A DNA stretch of 64,000 nt from JAIBAJ01 sp965284645 (GTDB lineage: Bacteria; Bacteroidota; Bacteroidia; JAIBAJ01), in the NCBI GenBank assembly GCA_965284645.1, contig OZ260106.1, forward strand, positions 2,728,001-2,792,000. Reading direction: 5' to 3'. A program made the position numbers and the translations under genes. Shown here piece after piece: positions 27,108 through 35,372 of this stretch. Position 1 is the first letter of the stretch. Each line of letters begins with the position of its first letter. The notes beneath the pieces were generated by a model. That model searched no databases and was not told the origin of the DNA. It saw only the letters and a program-made list of their open reading frames with translations.

Positions 27108-29297
27108 ATGAAGAAAGTTCTACTTCTGAATTTTTTATTAATTTTCGGATATTCAGCCATTTCTCAGCAAAATATGGGGATTGGGACTTCTAATCCGGAT
27201 CCTTCATCATTGCTTGAGTTAAACTCAGTTAACCAAGGTTTACTCATTCCCAGAATGACAGAAGCTCAGAAAAATGCCATCGCCTCACCTGCAACCGGAT
27301 TGTTGATTTATCAAACGAATAATCAAGAAGGTTTTTGGTATTTTGATGGAACAATTTGGGTTTATTCTATTGGACCTGCCGGACCTACAGGACCAACCGG
27401 TTCTTCTGGTTTAATTGGTCCAACTGGACCAGCAGGTGCCAACGGTTTAAATGGGGCTAATGGGGCAACAGGAGCGACAGGTGCAAATGGAGTTGCCGGG
27501 GCAACAGGTGCTAACGGTGCAACTGGAGCAACAGGTGCGAACGGTGCAACTGGGGCCACAGGTGCTAACGGTGCAACTGGAGCAACAGGTGCTAACGGTG
27601 CAACTGGAGCAACAGGTGCGAACGGTGCAACTGGAGCAACAGGTGCGGTCGGTGCAACTGGAGCAACAGGCGCAAATGGTGCAACTGGAGCAACAGGTGC
27701 TAACGGTGCAACTGGAGCAACAGGTGCGAACGGTGCAACTGGAGCAACAGGCGCAAATGGTGCAACTGGAGCAACAGGTGCTAACGGTGCAACTGGAGCA
27801 ACAGGTGCTAACGGTGCAACTGGAGTAACAGGTGCGAACGGTGCAACTGGAGCAACAGGTGCAAATGGTGCAACTGGAGCAACAGGTGCTAATGGTCCAA
27901 GCGGTGCAGATGGTGCTACAGGTGCCACAGGAACTCCAGGGGCAACAGGTCCTAGCGGAGCAGATGGTGCTACAGGTGCAACAGGAACTTCAGGTGCAAC
28001 AGGTCCTAGCGGAGCAGATGGTGCTACGGGTGCCACAGGAACTCCAGGGGCAACAGGTCCTAGCGGAGCAGATGGTGCTACAGGTGCAACAGGAACTCCA
28101 GGGGCAACAGGTCCTAGCGGAGCAGATGGTGCTACAGGTGCAACAGGAACTCCAGGGGCAACAGGTCCTAGCGGAGCAGATGGTGCTACGGGTGCCACAG
28201 GAACTCCAGGGGCAACAGGTCCAAGCGGAGCAGATGGTGCTACAGGTGCAACAGGAACTCCAGGGGCAACAGGTCCAAGCGGAGCAGATGGTGCTACAGG
28301 TGCAACAGGAACTCCAGGTGCAACCGGTCCTAGCGGAGCAGATGGTGCTACAGGTGCAACAGGAACTCCAGGGGCAACAGGTCCAAGCGGAGCAGATGGT
28401 GCTACGGGTGCCACAGGAACTCCAGGGGCAACCGGTCCTAGCGGAGCAGATGGTGCTACGGGTGCCACAGGAACTCCAGGGGCAACAGGTCCTAGCGGAG
28501 CAGATGGTGCTACAGGTGCAACAGGAACTCCAGGTGCAACCGGTCCTAGCGGAGCAGATGGTGCTACAGGTGCCACAGGAACTCCAGGTGCAACCGGTCC
28601 TAGCGGAGCAGATGGTGCTACAGGTGCCACAGGAACTCCAGGAGCAACTGGACCGAGTGGGGCAAATGGTGCTACCGGAGCCACTGGCGCAAATGGAACC
28701 CCAGGTGCAACCGGTCCAAGCGGAGCAACCGGTCCAACAGGTTTAGCAGGGACGAATGGAGCCACAGGCTCAACTGGTCCTAGCGGAGCCACAGGACCGA
28801 CTGGGCCAACAGGATCTGGAGGAACCACTGGTCAAGGAATAACTACAGCAACAAGAACAACCGAAGTTCGGCTTCTTGGAAATAATACTGGTTCATTTAG
28901 TTCAAGTGCTGCTGCTAATGCAGGTTATTCGCCTGGTACGTTCCAAGCGACGGGACTAAGTGCCGCAAGAACAATTACTTCAGGTTCCAATGTCTTGGTG
29001 ACTTTTACAGGAGAATGGAGAACTGATTTTTTGAATTTTTATGAAACAGAATTAATTGTTTTTACAATCTCTAGGAATGGCACTGAGATTGGTAGAACTT
29101 CTGCTTGGACTTCAGAAGGCGGGGTGAGTTATAATATACTTAAAGGAAATGTTTCTTTATCTATCAACGATAGTTCAGTTCCTTCAGGAACCAATACATA
29201 TACGGTTGAATATTGGTTGGCAAATTCATACCCTTCAAATACTGAATCTTTTTTCTTAGGAAATTCCTACCTTAATATCGTTGAAATTAGACCATAA
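27108..29297 (+). CDS. Collagen-like surface protein 1 (Gly-X-Y repeats)
   Basis: A 729-residue exported protein. It has a signal peptide (MKKVLLLNFLLIFGYSAIS) and an ~70-residue N-terminal domain typical of Bacteroidota surface proteins (NMGIGTSNPDPSSLLELNS, LLIYQTNNQEGFWYFDGTIW). About 480 residues of uninterrupted Gly-X-Y triplets follow (roughly residues 90-575), then a ~150-residue beta-rich C-terminal domain (TEVRLLGNNTGSF to SYLNIVEIRP) that likely trimerises. The triplets fall into two blocks: 9-residue units of the type GATGATGAN, then fourteen 18-residue units beginning GPSGADGAT. Pro is rare and Thr/Ala common, so stability would depend on Thr. It starts a four-gene cluster with a second collagen-like gene and two small secreted proteins. 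Confidence 0.88.
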   Translation: MKKVLLLNFLLIFGYSAISQQNMGIGTSNPDPSSLLELNSVNQGLLIPRMTEAQKNAIASPATGLLIYQTNNQEGFWYFDGTIWVYSIGPAGPTGPTGSSGLIGPTGPAGANGLNGANGATGATGANGVAGATGANGATGATGANGATGATGANGATGATGANGATGATGANGATGATGAVGATGATGANGATGATGANGATGATGANGATGATGANGATGATGANGATGATGANGATGVTGANGATGATGANGATGATGANGPSGADGATGATGTPGATGPSGADGATGATGTSGATGPSGADGATGATGTPGATGPSGADGATGATGTPGATGPSGADGATGATGTPGATGPSGADGATGATGTPGATGPSGADGATGATGTPGATGPSGADGATGATGTPGATGPSGADGATGATGTPGATGPSGADGATGATGTPGATGPSGADGATGATGTPGATGPSGADGATGATGTPGATGPSGADGATGATGTPGATGPSGADGATGATGTPGATGPSGANGATGATGANGTPGATGPSGATGPTGLAGTNGATGSTGPSGATGPTGPTGSGGTTGQGITTATRTTEVRLLGNNTGSFSSSAAANAGYSPGTFQATGLSAARTITSGSNVLVTFTGEWRTDFLNFYETELIVFTISRNGTEIGRTSAWTSEGGVSYNILKGNVSLSINDSSVPSGTNTYTVEYWLANSYPSNTESFFLGNSYLNIVEIRP
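27451..27893 (+). repeat. 27-bp tandem repeats in collagen-like gene 1
   Basis: About fifteen near-identical 27-bp units encoding GATGATGAN, with rare variants (one VGATGATGA, one GVTGAN). The units share long identical stretches and differ mostly at synonymous third positions, a sign of recent duplication or gene-conversion-like exchange. Confidence 0.85.
27894..28649 (+). repeat. Fourteen 54-bp tandem repeats in collagen-like gene 1
   Basis: Fourteen units at an exact 54-bp spacing, each encoding GPSGADGATGATGTPGAT (one has TSG for TPG). Synonymous variants at a few positions are shuffled among units, which suggests repeated slippage or recombination. Unit number could vary between strains. 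Confidence 0.9.
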
Positions 29298-29306
29298 TCA
29301 AATATC

Positions 29307-29723
29307 ATGAAAAGATTAATTACATTCATTTTTGTTTTAAGTACTCATTATATACTTGCGCAGTCAGCTGATAAAAAAAATCATGACTTTGAAAGTGGAG
29401 ATGTTATTTGCTCGAGTAACGGAAAAATTCTTGGTGGGCAATGGGTTCTAGGTGAAAATGAAAATATTCAAAATTTTATTGGAGTTTTTTCCAAACCTAA
29501 TGGACAAACAAATATGCCAATGTCTGACATTTTTCAATCAAAAGGGATTACCTATGCAAATGTAGAGGATGGTCAATCAATTGCTAAAGGTGACCTAATT
29601 ACAATAGGTAAAAAGGGAAAAGTTATTAAACTGGATGGATCTGGGATGTATATTGGTACAGCCTTGGATGGTGCAGTAAATGGAAAGGTGAAAATTGTGT
29701 TATCAAGTGGATATAAAAATTAA
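29307..29723 (+). CDS. Small secreted partner protein 1 of the collagen-like module
   Basis: A 138-residue protein with a signal peptide (MKRLITFIFVLSTHYILAQ). The mature part is Gly-rich and beta-rich: DVICSSNGKILGGQWVLGE, then ENIQNFIGVFS, and a C-terminal GDLITIGKKGKVIKLDGSG followed by IGTALDG and VKIVLSSG. The same architecture recurs in the partner at 30907, right after the second collagen-like gene. The C-terminal half resembles short barrel domains found in phage or surface fibre proteins, but I cannot name a family. It starts 9 bp after collagen-like gene 1, so translation is probably coupled. It is likely exported and may cap or anchor the collagen-like stalk (inference). Confidence 0.7.
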   Translation: MKRLITFIFVLSTHYILAQSADKKNHDFESGDVICSSNGKILGGQWVLGENENIQNFIGVFSKPNGQTNMPMSDIFQSKGITYANVEDGQSIAKGDLITIGKKGKVIKLDGSGMYIGTALDGAVNGKVKIVLSSGYKN

Positions 29724-29738
29724 ATTCTAAAGTTTTCA

Positions 29739-30896
29739 ATGAAAAGTAAAAGTATAAACTTAATAAAAGGCGCAACTTTATTGCTATTAGCCTTTAGTTC
29801 CGAAGTGGCAATTTCCCAGCAAAATATGGGAATTGGGACAAGTAATCCAGACCCATCCTCCTTATTAGAGGTTCAATCAACCACTCAAGGGATTTTGGTT
29901 CCGAGAATGACGGAAGCTCAAAAAAATGCAATTGTTTCTCCTGCAACAGGACTACTAATTTATCAAACCAATAATCAGACAGGTTTTTGGTATTTTGATG
30001 GAACAGTTTGGGTTCTTTCTGTAGGTCCAAGTGGTCCGACAGGTCCAACTGGAACTGCTGGATTGATTGGGCCTACAGGACCTTCAGGGGTTGCTGGTTC
30101 TCCGGGAGCTGCAGGTGCAACTGGAGCCTCTGGTGCAACCGGTCCTTCTGGTGCTGATGGAGTTACTGGACCAACAGGTTCAATAGGTCCTGCAGGTGCT
30201 ACTGGTCCTTCTGGAGCAGATGGGGTTACAGGGGCTACTGGACCAAGTGGTGCTGACGGAGTTACCGGACCTACTGGACCAATTGGAAGTGCTGGAGCAA
30301 CTGGTCCTTCTGGTGCCGATGGGGTAACTGGTCCAACAGGGGCTAATGGTGCATCTGGTGCGACTGGAGTTACAGGTCCTTCTGGTGCCGATGGTATAAC
30401 TGGACCTACTGGTTCAGCTGGTTCAAACGGAGCAACCGGAGCAACCGGAGCAACCGGAGCAAATGGTTCAAACGGAACTACCGGACCTACAGGTCCTGCT
30501 GGTCCAATTGATCAGGTTGTTGGTGGATTTAGATCTTATGGTGCAAATGTAACAGTAGGATCCAATGATGTTTGGCTTCCAACTTCTATTTCTGTAACTG
30601 TAACAACACATGGGAAACCAGTATTTGTTAGTTTTACTGGTCATTTCTATGGTTATGCAGATTATGTTGGTTTGGCTGTAAGAAGAGATGCTACTTTACC
30701 TGAAATTGCCACAGGATTTCAAAGTGCTTATGAAGTTGGTGGGGCTTCATATGATTGGACTACAACAATTACAGGTGTTGATTTAACAGCTCCTGCAGGA
30801 ACGCATACTTATACAGTATATATGCAGGTTAGTGATGGTACAACTAGTACCTATCTATTTAACAATAATCTAAGTGTTTTAGAAATTAACCAATAG
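29739..30896 (+). CDS. Collagen-like surface protein 2
   Basis: A 385-residue paralogue of collagen-like protein 1. The N-terminal region is nearly identical in sense (QNMGIGTSNPDPSSLLEVQS, MTEAQKNAIVSPATGLLIYQ, GFWYFDGTVWVLSVG). The Gly-X-Y region is shorter (about residues 93-255), less regular and richer in Pro and Ser (GPTGPTGTAGLIGPTGPSG). The C-terminal ~130-residue beta domain (GGFRSYGANVTVG to NNLSVLEINQ) differs from that of protein 1. A signal peptide ends near AISQ. It starts 15 bp after partner 1 and lies 10 bp before partner 2. Confidence 0.86.
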   Translation: MKSKSINLIKGATLLLLAFSSEVAISQQNMGIGTSNPDPSSLLEVQSTTQGILVPRMTEAQKNAIVSPATGLLIYQTNNQTGFWYFDGTVWVLSVGPSGPTGPTGTAGLIGPTGPSGVAGSPGAAGATGASGATGPSGADGVTGPTGSIGPAGATGPSGADGVTGATGPSGADGVTGPTGPIGSAGATGPSGADGVTGPTGANGASGATGVTGPSGADGITGPTGSAGSNGATGATGATGANGSNGTTGPTGPAGPIDQVVGGFRSYGANVTVGSNDVWLPTSISVTVTTHGKPVFVSFTGHFYGYADYVGLAVRRDATLPEIATGFQSAYEVGGASYDWTTTITGVDLTAPAGTHTYTVYMQVSDGTTSTYLFNNNLSVLEINQ

Positions 30897-30906
30897 CGTT
30901 TTGACA

Positions 30907-31329
30907 ATGAAAAAAAGTATTTTAGCAACTATTATGGTATTGTTCTCCTTGGGAGTTATGGCTCAAAATGCAGCTGAACAACCAATTGCCATGAAAAGAA
31001 GAATTTTGGAAGGTGTTCAATTAGGTTCTCTGATGTGCTACAATGAACAAAATCTACTTTGCCTTTGCCAAGGTAAACCTGATGAAAATATTGCAGGAAT
31101 TGCCACTAACACTCCTTACATTACAATTAATAAACCTGCCGTAAATGCAATTAAAAAGGATGAGTTTGAAGCATTGGTTTCAAATCTTAATGGTAATGTA
31201 ATAAAAGGTGATTACTTGGTGCCAGGACCGAATGGACAATTAGTAAAAGGAAATCAAACTGGCTCAGTTGCTATTGCACTTGAAGATAATAAGGGGTCAA
31301 GAATGCTGGTTAAATGGATTAGGAAATAG
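30907..31329 (+). CDS. Small secreted partner protein 2 of the collagen-like module
   Basis: A 140-residue secreted protein with a signal peptide (MKKSILATIMVLFSLGVMAQ). It shares the plan of the partner at 29307: an N-terminal beta segment (GSLMCYNEQNLLCLCQGKP), ENIAGIAT, and then GDYLVPGPNGQLVKGNQTG, VAIALEDNKG and VKWIRK. An upstream TTG (30901) is in frame, but the ATG at 30907 starts the signal peptide. Unlike partner 1 it has a cluster of three cysteines (MCYNEQNLLCLC). A terminator follows, closing the four-gene collagen-like operon. Confidence 0.7.
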   Translation: MKKSILATIMVLFSLGVMAQNAAEQPIAMKRRILEGVQLGSLMCYNEQNLLCLCQGKPDENIAGIATNTPYITINKPAVNAIKKDEFEALVSNLNGNVIKGDYLVPGPNGQLVKGNQTGSVAIALEDNKGSRMLVKWIRK

Positions 31330-31347
31330 AAATATTTCTGCTTTACA

Positions 31348-31380
31348 AATGCCTTGATGATTTTCAAGGCATTTTTTTTT
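31348..31380 (+). terminator. Rho-independent terminator after the collagen-like operon
   Basis: A 9-bp stem (AATGCCTTG with CAAGGCATT), 8-nt loop and a run of about ten T. Confidence 0.85.
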
Positions 31381-31465
31381 CTAGTAATCCATTTTATTTT
31401 TAAGAATTTGCCTCTTTTTTGTGAGGCTATAAAGTATTATACCTTAAATTTTATTTAAATTCTAC

Positions 31466-31927
31466 TTGAAAATTTTTATTGTCCATCAAGGCAAAACGAC
31501 GGATAAGAATTTAGATTCCTTAGAAAAGGATTATTTAAAGAGGCTTAGTCATTATGCTTCAATTCAAACCCTTTATCTAAATGAGCCAAAGGGTCAATTA
31601 ACTATTGACGCCATACGTGCGTTTGAAGAATCCAACCTTTTTAAATTATTTAAACCTTCAGATATTGTCCTTTTATTTGATGAAAAAGGAAAAAACTATT
31701 CCTCATCTGAATTTGCTCAATTTCTTCAAAAGCAATTTCTTTCTGGAAAAAGCATTTTTTTGGTTTGTGGAGGGCCCTATGGTTTTTCGGAATCGGTTTA
31801 TAAAAGAGCAGATGGTTTGATTTCTCTATCATCCATGACTTTTACACATCAAATGGTTAGGGTAATTATTGCTGAACAATTATACAGAGCCTTCACAATT
31901 CTTAAAAATGAAAAATACCATCATTAG
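31466..31927 (+). CDS. rlmH: 23S rRNA pseudouridine-1915 N3-methyltransferase RlmH
   Basis: A 153-residue SPOUT methyltransferase that methylates pseudouridine 1915 in helix 69 of 23S rRNA on assembled 70S ribosomes. Seen: MKIFIVHQGKT at the start, the SAM-binding FLVCGGPYGFSESV trefoil-knot segment, and the conserved C-terminus MTFTHQMVRVIIAEQLYRAF..NEKYHH. Length matches the family (153-160). The only suitable start is a TTG at 31466, since no ATG occurs before KIFIVHQG. The gene stands between the collagen-like operon terminator and a radical SAM gene. Confidence 0.95.
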   Translation: MKIFIVHQGKTTDKNLDSLEKDYLKRLSHYASIQTLYLNEPKGQLTIDAIRAFEESNLFKLFKPSDIVLLFDEKGKNYSSSEFAQFLQKQFLSGKSIFLVCGGPYGFSESVYKRADGLISLSSMTFTHQMVRVIIAEQLYRAFTILKNEKYHH

Positions 31928-31947
31928 GCTAGTATAAAAGGGTTGTG

Positions 31948-31955
31948 TACCTTTG
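31948..31955 (+). promoter_or_regulatory. -7 promoter box for the radical SAM gene
   Basis: TACCTTTG matches TAnnTTTG and stops four bases before the ATG at 31960, so a leaderless or nearly leaderless mRNA is expected. Confidence 0.6.
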
Positions 31956-31959
31956 CAAA

Positions 31960-32988
31960 ATGAGTTTTATTGGCAGCTTTAGGGATAGTTTTAATTTTTT
32001 AAGTAAACAAACGCCTAGAAGAGTTTGGAATATGGCAATGGTGGTAGGTAGTTATTACTATGCCAAGATTTCAAAAAAGCCTGTTCAATTAGGATTGCCT
32101 ATTAGTATTAGTGTCGAACCAACAACATCTTGTAATTTGCGTTGTCCGGAATGTCCAAGTGGATTGCGTTCATTTACAAGACCAACCGGAATGTTGGAAC
32201 AATCCTTTTTCAAAGAAACAATCGATAAACTAGCCCCAAGTTTAAGTTACCTTATATTTTATTTTCAAGGTGAACCATTTTTAAATCCAAAATTTTTAGA
32301 AATGGTGGAATATGCTTCCGTTAAGGGTATTTATACGGCAACAAGCACAAATGCCCACTATCTGAAAGATGAAGTAGCCAAGAGGACAATTGAAAGCGGT
32401 TTGGATCGATTAATTATTTCAATTGATGGAACTACTCAAGAAACGTATCAAAATTACAGGGTTGGAGGGACCCTTAGTAAAGTTTTGGAGGGTGCAAAGA
32501 ACATAGTGGCTTGGAAAAAAAAGCTAAATAGTGCGACTCCCCATATTATTTTTCAATTCTTGGTCGTTAGGCCTAATGAACACCAAATTGAAGATGTGAA
32601 AAGGTTAGGAAAAGAAATAGGAGTGGATGAAGTGCGTTTTAAAACAGCCCAAGTTTATGATTATGAAAATGGAAATGATTTAATTCCAACCCTTGATAAA
32701 TTTAGCAGATATCGAAAATTGGAGAATGGGAAATGGGAAATTAAAAATAGTCTTTCTAATTCGTGCTGGAAATTATGGCATTCCTGCGTAATAACTTGGG
32801 ATGGACTCGTTGTTCCTTGTTGTTTTGATAAAGATGCCACACATCAATTGGGAGATCTTAAAAAACAGGATTTTGTTTCTTTATGGCAAGATGAGAAATA
32901 CAAAAGATTCAGAACCTCAATTTTAAAATCAAGATCCGAAATTGATATCTGTACAAATTGCACAGAAGGAACAAAGGTTTGGGCCTAG
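31960..32988 (+). CDS. Radical SAM/SPASM domain protein
   Basis: A 342-residue radical S-adenosylmethionine enzyme. The CxxxCxxC cluster motif is C58/C62/C65 in TTSCNLRCPECPSG. The C-terminal SPASM region supplies ligands for further Fe-S clusters: CWKLWHSCVI, VPCCFD and the final CTNCTEG. SPASM enzymes often modify peptides or sugars; no precursor peptide gene is visible next door, so the substrate is unknown. The frame is open from a GTG at 31945, but the ATG at 31960 is chosen because a clear promoter box ends at 31955. It is convergent with the GreA/B-like gene, with one base between the stops. Confidence 0.85.
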   Translation: MSFIGSFRDSFNFLSKQTPRRVWNMAMVVGSYYYAKISKKPVQLGLPISISVEPTTSCNLRCPECPSGLRSFTRPTGMLEQSFFKETIDKLAPSLSYLIFYFQGEPFLNPKFLEMVEYASVKGIYTATSTNAHYLKDEVAKRTIESGLDRLIISIDGTTQETYQNYRVGGTLSKVLEGAKNIVAWKKKLNSATPHIIFQFLVVRPNEHQIEDVKRLGKEIGVDEVRFKTAQVYDYENGNDLIPTLDKFSRYRKLENGKWEIKNSLSNSCWKLWHSCVITWDGLVVPCCFDKDATHQLGDLKKQDFVSLWQDEKYKRFRTSILKSRSEIDICTNCTEGTKVWA

Positions 32989-32989
32989 A

Positions 32990-33439
32990 TTATTCAATCT
33001 TCAAAATTGAATAATTTTTTCCATTAAAATTGAAAGTATCCCCTTTTTCTTTGCCAACCAAAATCTTTCCGAATGGAGACTGAATAGAAAGGGTAAAGAA
33101 TTCCTCAATCTCCCATGACATTTTTCCTAGACTAGCCGCAAGGAAGTAGTTTCCATGGTTCGTTATAATTAGTCGTCCATTTCCAGCTTTGGTGGTTGGT
33201 TCTAAACTTAAAAGTCTGGATAATTGATTTTTTTGCTCCATCACTAACTGTATCTGTTCACCTAACTTTTCTTGTTCCAATTGCATCATAGAAATGGACG
33301 TTTCATGTTTATTTCCAGCAGAACTTTTTCCTTCATTTTCAATCCCTTTAGCCAGTTCATTCATTTGCCCTTGGATAAAATTCATCCTTTCATCAATTGA
33401 TTCTAAACAGATTCGAATGGCAATTTCTCTTGTTAACAT
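32990..33439 (-). CDS. GreA/GreB-like elongation factor family protein
   Basis: A ~149-residue protein. The N-terminal helical hairpin (RICLESIDERMNFIQGQMNE, KSSAGNKHETSISMMQLEQE) is followed by an FKBP-like domain with SPFGKILVGKEKGDTFNFNG, the pattern of the GreA/GreB C-terminus. Homologues in Bacteroidota are sometimes mislabelled as 3-oxoacyl-ACP synthase. A role in RNA-polymerase binding is inferred from the fold. The start is uncertain: an ATG at 33466 is also in frame, but MLTREIAIR (33439) aligns with how I recall family members beginning and leaves room for a promoter in the short divergent spacer with dapD. Confidence 0.7.
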   Translation of the reverse strand: MLTREIAIRICLESIDERMNFIQGQMNELAKGIENEGKSSAGNKHETSISMMQLEQEKLGEQIQLVMEQKNQLSRLLSLEPTTKAGNGRLIITNHGNYFLAASLGKMSWEIEEFFTLSIQSPFGKILVGKEKGDTFNFNGKNYSILKIE

Positions 33440-33483
33440 AGAATACAAAGTTCCAATAATTTTCATTGCTTGGAGATAAAGTC

Positions 33484-33491
33484 TAAGTTTG
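33484..33491 (+). promoter_or_regulatory. -7 promoter box for dapD
   Basis: TAAGTTTG matches TAnnTTTG, 16 nt before the dapD ATG at 33508, within the divergent spacer with the GreA/B-like gene. Confidence 0.5.
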
Positions 33492-33507
33492 TGGTCAAAA
33501 TTATCGC

Positions 33508-34314
33508 ATGAAGGAAATTATTGAAGCTGCATGGGCAAACAGAACGCTTATCGAAATTGAAGAAACCCAAAAAGCTATACATTCAACCATTGAATCTTTA
33601 GATAAAGGAGAACTAAGGGTTGCAGAACCAAATGGTGATACTTGGATTGTAAATGAATGGGTAAAAAAAGCAGTTTTACTTTATTTCGGTATCCAAAAAA
33701 TGGAGGTTTTGGAAGCTGGCCCTATGGAGTTCTACGATAAAATGAAACTTAAAAGGGGATTTAGCTCCTTGGGTGTCCGTGTTGTACCTCATGCCATTGC
33801 TAGATATGGCTCATTTTTAGCCCCTGGTGTAATTTTGATGCCATCCTATGTAAATATTGGTGCCTATGTTGATTCCGGAACGATGGTTGATACTTGGGCA
33901 ACTGTTGGTTCATGTGCCCAAATTGGGAAGAATGTTCATTTAAGCGGTGGCGTTGGAATAGGTGGTGTATTAGAACCTTTACAAGCCTCTCCAGTAATTG
34001 TTGAAGACGGCTGTTTTATTGGATCCAGATGTATTGTTGTTGAAGGAGTTAGAATAGGGAAGGAGGCTGTTTTAGGTGCTAATGTTGTATTAACTGCTTC
34101 CACGAAAATAATTGATGTCACAGGAGAAGAACCTATTCAGATAAAAGGATTTGTGCCAGAGCGATCGGTTGTTATTCCAGGATCCTATTCTAAAGAATTT
34201 CCAGCAGGGAATTTTCAGGTTCCTTGTGCATTAATTATTGGAAAAAGAAAACCATCAACAGACCTTAAAACATCTTTAAATGATGCGCTTCGTGATTTTG
34301 GTGTTTCTGTATAG
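33508..34314 (+). CDS. dapD: 2,3,4,5-tetrahydropyridine-2,6-dicarboxylate N-succinyltransferase
   Basis: A 268-residue LbetaH enzyme of the succinylase branch of lysine and meso-diaminopimelate synthesis. It transfers succinyl from succinyl-CoA to tetrahydrodipicolinate. The N-terminal helical domain is followed by hexapeptide repeats and the family signatures LKRGFSSLGVRVVPHAIARY, GAYVDSGTMVDTWATVGSCA, GGVGIGGVLEPLQA and FIGSRCIVVEG. Length is normal (about 270). The enzyme supplies diaminopimelate for peptidoglycan. It stands alone in this window, without other dap genes. Confidence 0.95.
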   Translation: MKEIIEAAWANRTLIEIEETQKAIHSTIESLDKGELRVAEPNGDTWIVNEWVKKAVLLYFGIQKMEVLEAGPMEFYDKMKLKRGFSSLGVRVVPHAIARYGSFLAPGVILMPSYVNIGAYVDSGTMVDTWATVGSCAQIGKNVHLSGGVGIGGVLEPLQASPVIVEDGCFIGSRCIVVEGVRIGKEAVLGANVVLTASTKIIDVTGEEPIQIKGFVPERSVVIPGSYSKEFPAGNFQVPCALIIGKRKPSTDLKTSLNDALRDFGVSV

Positions 34315-34321
34315 TGAAATT

Positions 34322-35302
34322 TTATTCTAATTCTTTAAATGGTATTTCATATCTGAAGTAAAGGAAATCACCTTTACCATGAGTTTCAAATCCTATTTTC
34401 TGTTTATCCCAGTCAATATCAATTATTCCAAAATTTTGGCTTACACACAATGGGCTTACTCGGGTTGAATTTTGGTAGTCCTTCATAGTGAAATTGCTAT
34501 GGGTCAAGCCACTACTGGTGAAATCGTATATCGGATAGGGTAAGCCTTCTGTAATTTTTGAAACTTCACTCAAATGCCTGTCCCCGCTTATAAAGAATAC
34601 ATGTTTATTTTGACTTTGGCTAATAATATTTTTCATTTTTTCATACGACTTGGGAAAGTTTAGCCATTCTTCAAAAATATGTTTACCAGCAGCGAATTGT
34701 ATGCTTGTTCCAATGATTGTAATACTAGCCTTGTTTGATTTTAATGTGTTTTCTAACCAAGTCCATTGCGCTTCCCCAAGCATATCTCCATCAGGTCCCG
34801 GGTCATCCCTAAAGTAACGGGTATCCAAAAGAATAATTTTTATGGTATTATTTCCTTCTCCTACATCATAAGCGGCATATACACCTTCTTGCTTACGTCT
34901 AATGGAATTTTTGGGAACATTAAAAAAGTCTAGATGCAGCTGTTGGGCAGCTTTTTTCTCAGGAAAATTCTTTCCAATATTATTTGTTCCATAATCGTGG
35001 TCATCCCAAGTTCCTATAACCGGACAAAACTCAAGAAGTTTTTTATAATTTGGATTAATTTTCTGGCGATTATACATACGCTCCATTTCATCCATATTGT
35101 CTGTTTCGGAATAAATATTATCTCCCAGCCAAATCCATAGTTGAGGCTTGTTTTGAATAATGTATTTCCACATTCTTTGCCTACTCCATTGAAGATTACA
35201 AGAGCCAAAGGCAATTCTTGTTACGACTCCTTTTGGTAAATTTTGACAACTTATTTCACTATAGAAAGAAGTTAGGAAAAGAAAAAGGGTAATCAAACGC
35301 AT
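34322..35302 (-). CDS. PhoD-like phosphatase/phosphodiesterase
   Basis: A 326-residue secreted metallophosphatase of the alkaline phosphatase D family. A signal peptide (MRLITLFLFLTSFYSEIS) is followed by the calcineurin-like metal-binding motifs: IAFGSCN, WLGDNIYSE, IGTWDDHDYGTNN and FISGDRHLSEVS. The metal ligands are expected in GDN, DDHD and GDRH. The family hydrolyses phosphomonoesters or diesters such as teichoic acids or phospholipids; the substrate here is unknown. It is shorter than classical PhoD (~500) because it lacks the N-terminal Fn3-like domain. It is convergent with dapD. Confidence 0.87.
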   Translation of the reverse strand: MRLITLFLFLTSFYSEISCQNLPKGVVTRIAFGSCNLQWSRQRMWKYIIQNKPQLWIWLGDNIYSETDNMDEMERMYNRQKINPNYKKLLEFCPVIGTWDDHDYGTNNIGKNFPEKKAAQQLHLDFFNVPKNSIRRKQEGVYAAYDVGEGNNTIKIILLDTRYFRDDPGPDGDMLGEAQWTWLENTLKSNKASITIIGTSIQFAAGKHIFEEWLNFPKSYEKMKNIISQSQNKHVFFISGDRHLSEVSKITEGLPYPIYDFTSSGLTHSNFTMKDYQNSTRVSPLCVSQNFGIIDIDWDKQKIGFETHGKGDFLYFRYEIPFKELE

Positions 35303-35372
35303 CTGAAGAATGGGTTATGAAGGAAAGAATGCAAATCAACTACAGAAATAAGTACCATCCTCAATTAAAAGG

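Noticed and set aside
27451..28649. CRISPR-like periodic repeats
   Set aside because: The 27- and 54-bp units have no unique spacers and stay in frame within a coding sequence, so they are coding tandem repeats.
27362..28828. A 488-codon open frame on the minus strand (Pro/Val/Ala-rich) and long plus-strand frames rich in Gln/Val in the same place
   Set aside because: They are the antisense and shifted readings of the collagen-like Gly-X-Y repeats; a repeat free of stops in one frame is often open in the others. They have no signal, domain or start context.
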